A stretch of 64,000 nucleotides of DNA from Chlorokybus atmophyticus (taxonomy: Eukaryota; Streptophyta; Chlorokybophyceae; Chlorokybales; Chlorokybaceae). Of the stretch, positions 59,666-64,000 are shown piece by piece. The position numbers and the translations under genes are program-made. The DNA lies in assembly GCA_009103225.1 (NCBI GenBank), contig RHPI01000260.1, positions 196,203-260,202 on the forward strand, read 5' to 3'. The notes beneath the pieces were generated by a model, which was not told where the DNA came from, did no database searches, and saw only the letters and a list, made by a program, of their open reading frames with translations. Numbering within the stretch: the first letter of the stretch is position 1; every line of letters begins with the position of its first letter.

Positions 59666-61419
59666 CTACCAGCCATATTTGGCCATGGTCTCTCCCTTTG
59701 TTTTCAATCCCTGCGACTTGCGATCTAGCAGCTCACGCTCGCGTGCTCTGGAATCGGACAACAGAGCCGTGATCTGGTGCTTGCGCTTCGCCACCTTGCT
59801 AACCCCATTGCCTTTCTTGTCTGCCGCACCCTGCCAGAACACACAACATTGTGGTTGGCGACATACGATCATCCAATGCAAAGTGTGCATGTGTACGAGC
59901 ATGCTCGTGCGCGCGTGCACATGTGTGCAGCTGTGTGTGACTGCTATACAAGAACACTCTGCTGTATTTCATTGGTGTGAGCGTACCGGATGCTGTGGTC
60001 CAAATGCAATGCCCGTTGTGTTCATGGCTTCAGGAGGACGTGCACCGGCTGTCAGATCTTGCTGCTTGACCTGTGTGCATTTCAACGTGTAAACACCTTG
60101 ATGTCTTCGTGTTTTGGGGATAAGGAAAATATATCTTGTTCCCTAGATATGAAGCTGTTACCTCCGTAAATATTGGTATGTCCTGCCCGCGACCCCTTGT
60201 GCGCTTGCGCTCCCGCTCTTGTTCACCTCTCAAAACCCTTGTCAGCTCATCATCCTGCGCGGGGCCTGCCGCTGTCTCAGGTGCAGCGTACGAATAGCTC
60301 GTTGGTGCGTACTCCAATGCAGTGTACGAGGTGCTTGTCTGGGCGTAGTCTGCAAAACAACCGTTATTGCTATGCTATCAATGTTTCCACTCACTGAAGC
60401 AAGCACTGACTAGTGCTACCATAGTTGTAGGCGTCTGTTGGGTATGATGTGCTCACGTAAGCAGTATCGGCATCATTCGAGTGACCCGCATACTCGCCAT
60501 TCTGGTGCTGGTGAGAGTAAACTTGTTCTGGCGGCTGCTGCCAGGTGGCAGAAGGCGCGGGCTCAGCGGCATGTGAAGGTTGTGCAGCAGGCCTGTTGTC
60601 CTCGTCATCATCATGGTCAAGTTGCAGCTTGCTCCCGCCCATGCCGCCGCCCAGTGCTGCGCCCGACCCGAGAGAGGAGTGCTTCGGCGCAGGTAAGAAG
60701 GATGAGAGGGATGGTTTGCTCTGCTGCGGTACGGGCTGCTGCTGCTGCTGCTGCAGGTGGTTTTGTACATCTGCTTTGGCCCTTTTTACTGGTGGCCGCC
60801 AAGTGTCGTCATCATCAACATTAAGCCTTTGGTCCTTGGCGATGGCTGCAACTGGCAACTTGAACTGCAATTTGTCCTGCAAGTTGAAAACGCAAAGAAA
60901 GCAAGCAGTCCAGCTCAACCAAACAAGCTGATGCCGATCCAGACTGTCATGTGCAACAACAACCGCCCATACAACCTAAGCACAGCGTCTTACCTTGTTC
61001 TTGCTGGGTGGTGGCAACAAGCTCCCAAACAGTTTGCTTGGTGCGTCTGCAAGCAGGCGCATACATGAGTGAACCGTGTTGATTGGGGCAATAAGGCACT
61101 TCAAACCGTCAGCAACCAATATGAACGCATAAATGCCAGCATGTGGCGTCCGAACATCACGTCCATGTGTCAGCAAGAGTGCACGGTGTTGATTGTGGCA
61201 AGAAGACACCTCAAGCTGTCAGCAATCAAGATATGCACGGGTAACTGCCGGCATGTGTCGTCCAATCATTGCCATATGTATGCGCATACTTGCGCTGGTT
61301 TTCTTCGGAGGAGGCAGCTGTCCCAGAAGCGAGCGTGGTGCTGTAGGTAACGCTACTGGCTTGACATCAACATCGTCATCGCTTTCGTGGTCTGATCCGT
61401 AGTCCGCCACCAGACTCAT
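59666..61419 (-). CDS. PRCC homologue (splicing-associated proline-rich protein)
   Basis: PRCC is a nuclear protein associated with pre-mRNA splicing factors and, in mammals, with the mitotic checkpoint. Exons (minus): 61290-61419, 60994-61046, 60411-60876, 60162-60349, 59987-60070, 59666-59830; 361 residues. The start MSLVADYGSDHESDDD matches the family start (MSLVAYxSSDES). SLLGQLPPPKKTS and KLFGSLLPPPSKNK are the LPPPK repeats. The middle is acidic/Gln-rich (WRPPVKRAKADVQ). QDDELTRVLRGEQERERKRT and RGQDIPIFTEV match the C-terminal block. The end VAKRKHQITALLSDSRAREREL, with AKYGW, corresponds to the conserved RKHQITYLxHQAKxxExEL...AKYGF. Good end-to-end agreement makes this assignment strong. 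Confidence 0.9.
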
Positions 61420-62006
61420 GGTGCGTGAGTATCGGTAAGCTCAGATCAACAACTCTTTGATGCCCAGCAATGCCTGGACAAGCACAAATGAATTGAATGA
61501 TGTGCATGACATTCGCGAAAGTGCACTCACGCATGATGCCAACGCAATACGAGTCGATTGTCCAGCACCTGCAGTTCTTGAAGCTTAGCAAGCGTGCGCA
61601 TGTATGACTGTCTGTGGGCAGTTGAAGAAGAGTATGCCAGGCAGATGTGTAGCAGCCTGACCTTACTCCAGGCACGTATGCCTAGTAGTAGAGAAGCTTG
61701 TAGGCAGAAACTCTCCCGGCACTCCTCACCAGAATTTACGTCGCCTCCTCCCTCTAACTCGCTATCCACCCTACTCGGAGGCACTACGGACAGATTGAAG
61801 CTGAAGGCAAAAACTCTACAACGGGTGATTAACAATAACAACCACGACGACGACAACAGCTACTGCGCCGCCGCCGCTGCAATGCCGTAGACTACGAGGA
61901 TCTACGTGGCCTTGTCTCCTTGCTTGTACCTCGGCCAGCGCCCACGAGTACAACAACACTACCCTAACTCCAGACCAATAGGCTGACGACGGCAACGACG
62001 GCGGCG
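61420..62006. other. Divergent upstream region with one uncertain open frame
   Basis: This separates PRCC (minus) from the CGFS glutaredoxin (plus). A plus-strand frame at 61594-61890 includes SPEFTSPPPSNSLSTLLGGT and follows an acceptor-like ccttactccag at 61660-61671. It may be a terminal exon or a 5'-leader frame. Support is weak. Confidence 0.35.
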
Positions 62007-63106
62007 ATGGCACTGGCGGCGGCAGTGGCGGTGGTGGGAACAGCTGCGCGGCCGTTGTCGGTGGCCTCGTCTGGGCGCCCGCAGTCAGCCCGCCGGCCAG
62101 CGCCAAGCGCTCGCTTGCAGCAGTCTAGCGGCAGCTTCACGCCGTCGTTGCGGCTGCCGCTACAGCGGCGGCGACAACAGCAGGAGAAGCGCAGCTGCAG
62201 AGCAGTTGCGGCAGGCGAGCCTCAGCCTGGTAAGTTAGCGTGCTTGAATGCCACATGCAAGTAGACCGAGTTGCATGCTTTGCTGCGGTGTGCTCCATTG
62301 GTGTACACAAGCGGCCTCCAGGGTTTATTTCTGTTTTGGAATCCATCGGAGCTTGCTTATCGCGATTCATCGCAGGGTTGACATCTGAGCTGAAAGAAGC
62401 GCTAGATGACTTCATTGCCAAGAACAAGGTCGTTTTGTTCATGAAGGGCACGCGCGAGTTCCCGCAATGCGGATTCAGCAACACCTGCGTGCAGATATTA
62501 AACATCATGGGTGCGCCCTATGAAACCGTGAACATCCTAGAAGACGAGACCCTGCGCCAGGTATGCTTCACGGGTTTATGTGCTGTGGGAGTTCTTTGTT
62601 GCATCACAACAACAGCAGAGGCCTTTGCGTGGCCACTTGCACATGCATGCATCCGCTTGGTCGCTGCATGTTGCTCCAATGCTGGACAGACAGTCACCAA
62701 GCAATTGACTTTGTCAATTGTCCAAAGGTCACGACAGCTTGTATACACTATGAGGAGTAGACTCTCTTGAGTAGCGGAACACGACCTCAATTAGCGACTG
62801 CCAGCATGATGCGGCTGTGGGAGTGCTGATACATGCTGCATTGCTTGCGCACAGGGGATGAAAATGTACTCGAGTTGGCCCACTTTCCCCCAAGTTTACA
62901 TTGATGGCGAGTTTATTGGTGGCTGTGACATCTTGATTGGTAAGTGTAACATGCATTCAATCAGCATGTGCGCGATATGTGTATGCTATGCCCAGGCCTG
63001 ATGGTTCAGGGCACTACGGTGTTTTCGCCCCACTGACAACCGGTATGCAGAGTCTTACCAAAGCGGTGAGCTCAAAGAGATGCTGGAAAGGGCGACAGTG
63101 TCATAG
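62007..63106 (+). CDS. Monothiol CGFS glutaredoxin, plastid type (GRXS14-like)
   Basis: CGFS glutaredoxins bind and transfer [2Fe-2S] clusters; plant GRXS14 works in the chloroplast. Exons 62007-62229, 62376-62560, 62855-62939 and 63051-63106 give 182 residues. The N-terminal 74 residues ([20 protein letters not shown], Arg/Ser/Gln-rich after that) form a typical plastid transit peptide ending near AVAAGEPQP. The core: [37 protein letters not shown] with [44 protein letters not shown] with the TFPQ cis-Pro and GGC/D glutathione-binding turn, and a final [14 protein letters not shown]. All motifs needed for cluster binding are present. Confidence 0.93.
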
Positions 63107-63601
63107 ATTGTTGGTATCTCATGTTATAGCACTCTTAACCTGGCAGGACAGCGCAAACTATCTACTGTATAGACGGCAACCTAGCTTGCAACCTCCACCT
63201 AGCTATCGATTTGTGCATGTGTATTTCGCTTGCAACAGGCATTGTATTGTCTTTGTTGGATGTTTTACACGCACCATCCACTCTTGTAAAGTCAGTGTTT
63301 GCTCGCATGCAATATGCTTGCAAGAATTACTCTACGAGCCATGGCCAGAGATTGAGCGTGTGGGCCAGGTACTGCACGTGTACATATAGGTACACATAGG
63401 GATCACATAAGGGCTGCGCTAGGCATGCTCAATGAGTATGTAGAAAATGTGCAATGTGATGCATGAGTGCAAGCACGCAAGGCAAACAACGTAACACCAA
63501 GCACATTATTAGGCGGGGGCCAAGACAGAGTTGTTTAAGCAACCCAGTTGCATGCAGACCCTAGGACTATAAGTGCACTACGCTCTCAGGCAGCAAGAGC
63601 A
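63107..63601. other. Convergent intergenic gap, nothing seen
   Basis: This is the 3' flank of the glutaredoxin gene up to the 3' end of a minus-strand gene. The frame at 62937-63389 has no motif and overlaps the real last exon in another frame. Confidence 0.55.
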
Positions 63602-63750
63602 TCAGAGGATAGTAGCGTGACCACCTGCAGAGGGCACGGACGCAGCAGAGGAAGAGGTGAGGGGCGTGGTGCTTGAAGGATGTAGCATGCACGACTCTGA
63701 CTTGGACGACAACTGCTTGGCCCCCTCCCGCAAAAATGCCGCCGCCAGCC
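63602..63750 (-). CDS. Last exon of an unidentified minus-strand gene (partial)
   Basis: A frame of 48 residues (LAAAFLREGAKQLSSKSESC, then MLHPSSTTPLTSSSAASVPS and AGGHATIL) ends in TGA at 63602-63604. It begins after an acceptor-like cttaag at 63751-63756 with two bases of a split codon. The Ser/Thr-rich, Lys-containing composition looks like a disordered C-terminus. Upstream exons are outside or unresolved in the last 250 bases. The function is unknown. Confidence 0.5.
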
Positions 63751-64000
63751 CTTAAGTCAGCTGTTCCGGTCCTACCAAAGCCACCTGCACGCAATCTCAC
63801 AAAGACCCAAGCAGGCACTGCAGCTGAAGCATGCATTTTAAGACAAGCATGCCGTTTATGACTGCTGGGCAACTAATAGAATAGACTCATAGTATGGTGG
63901 TCATGAGTGCCATGGCAGTTAGCCAGCAGGATATCACGTTACATCACCATCAATCCCAACACAACCACATAGCCCTGTGACATACATGCGAGCATGTGCT
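63751..64000. other. Right edge, nothing resolved
   Basis: This is probably an intron of the minus-strand gene that ends at 63602. No further exon was identified. Confidence 0.4.

Overview
This is nuclear DNA of a eukaryote, most likely a green alga or a relative. The genes are rich in short spliceosomal introns, and their proteins are eukaryotic: ribosomal eL42, GINS subunit SLD5, PIG-Q, a PRCC homologue and an ATX-type PWWP/PHD/SET methyltransferase. The ATX3/4/5-like domain order, a plastid-type CGFS glutaredoxin with a transit-peptide-like leader, and an LarE homologue point to a photosynthetic host. I cannot name the species. Exons below were placed by hand from GT-AG (or GC-AG) sites, reading-phase agreement between neighbouring exons and protein similarity recalled from memory; no alignment was run.

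Layout. 1-9.5 kb: a 3'-terminal exon fragment at the left edge, an isolated terminal exon near 1.7 kb, eL42 (minus), a near-perfect 80-bp hairpin, and PIG-Q (minus). 9.6-13.6 kb: a small coiled-coil gene (plus) and SLD5 (minus), whose fourth intron carries about 300 bp of GA/CT repeat. 14-29.6 kb: a nest of transposable elements. An old pogo/Tigger-like element is split by two related non-autonomous elements (A and B); B was itself entered by a second pogo-type element and by a Ty3/Gypsy chromovirus with both LTRs. 29.7-37 kb: an unknown eight-exon gene, the end of a minus-strand gene, a duplicated 5' piece of SLD5 and a TA-flanked MITE.

37-64 kb is gene dense, often in divergent pairs: RING/C2H2 protein (+), TXNDC11-like ER thioredoxin protein (-), a small protein (-) divergent from LarE (+), a DUF836 glutaredoxin-like protein (-) divergent from a ubiquitin-like/SAYSvFN membrane protein (+), the ATX-like methyltransferase (-), a 14-exon protein of unknown function (+), PRCC homologue (-), CGFS glutaredoxin (+), and the last exon of a minus-strand gene at the right edge.

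No operon-like system, CRISPR array, tRNA or rRNA was seen. The most unusual items are the four-level transposon nest, the SLD5 partial duplication ending in an excision-like palindrome, the A/B element family with palindromic subterminal repeats, three GC-AG introns in about 60 modelled introns, and in-frame stop codons inside two otherwise convincing coding regions.
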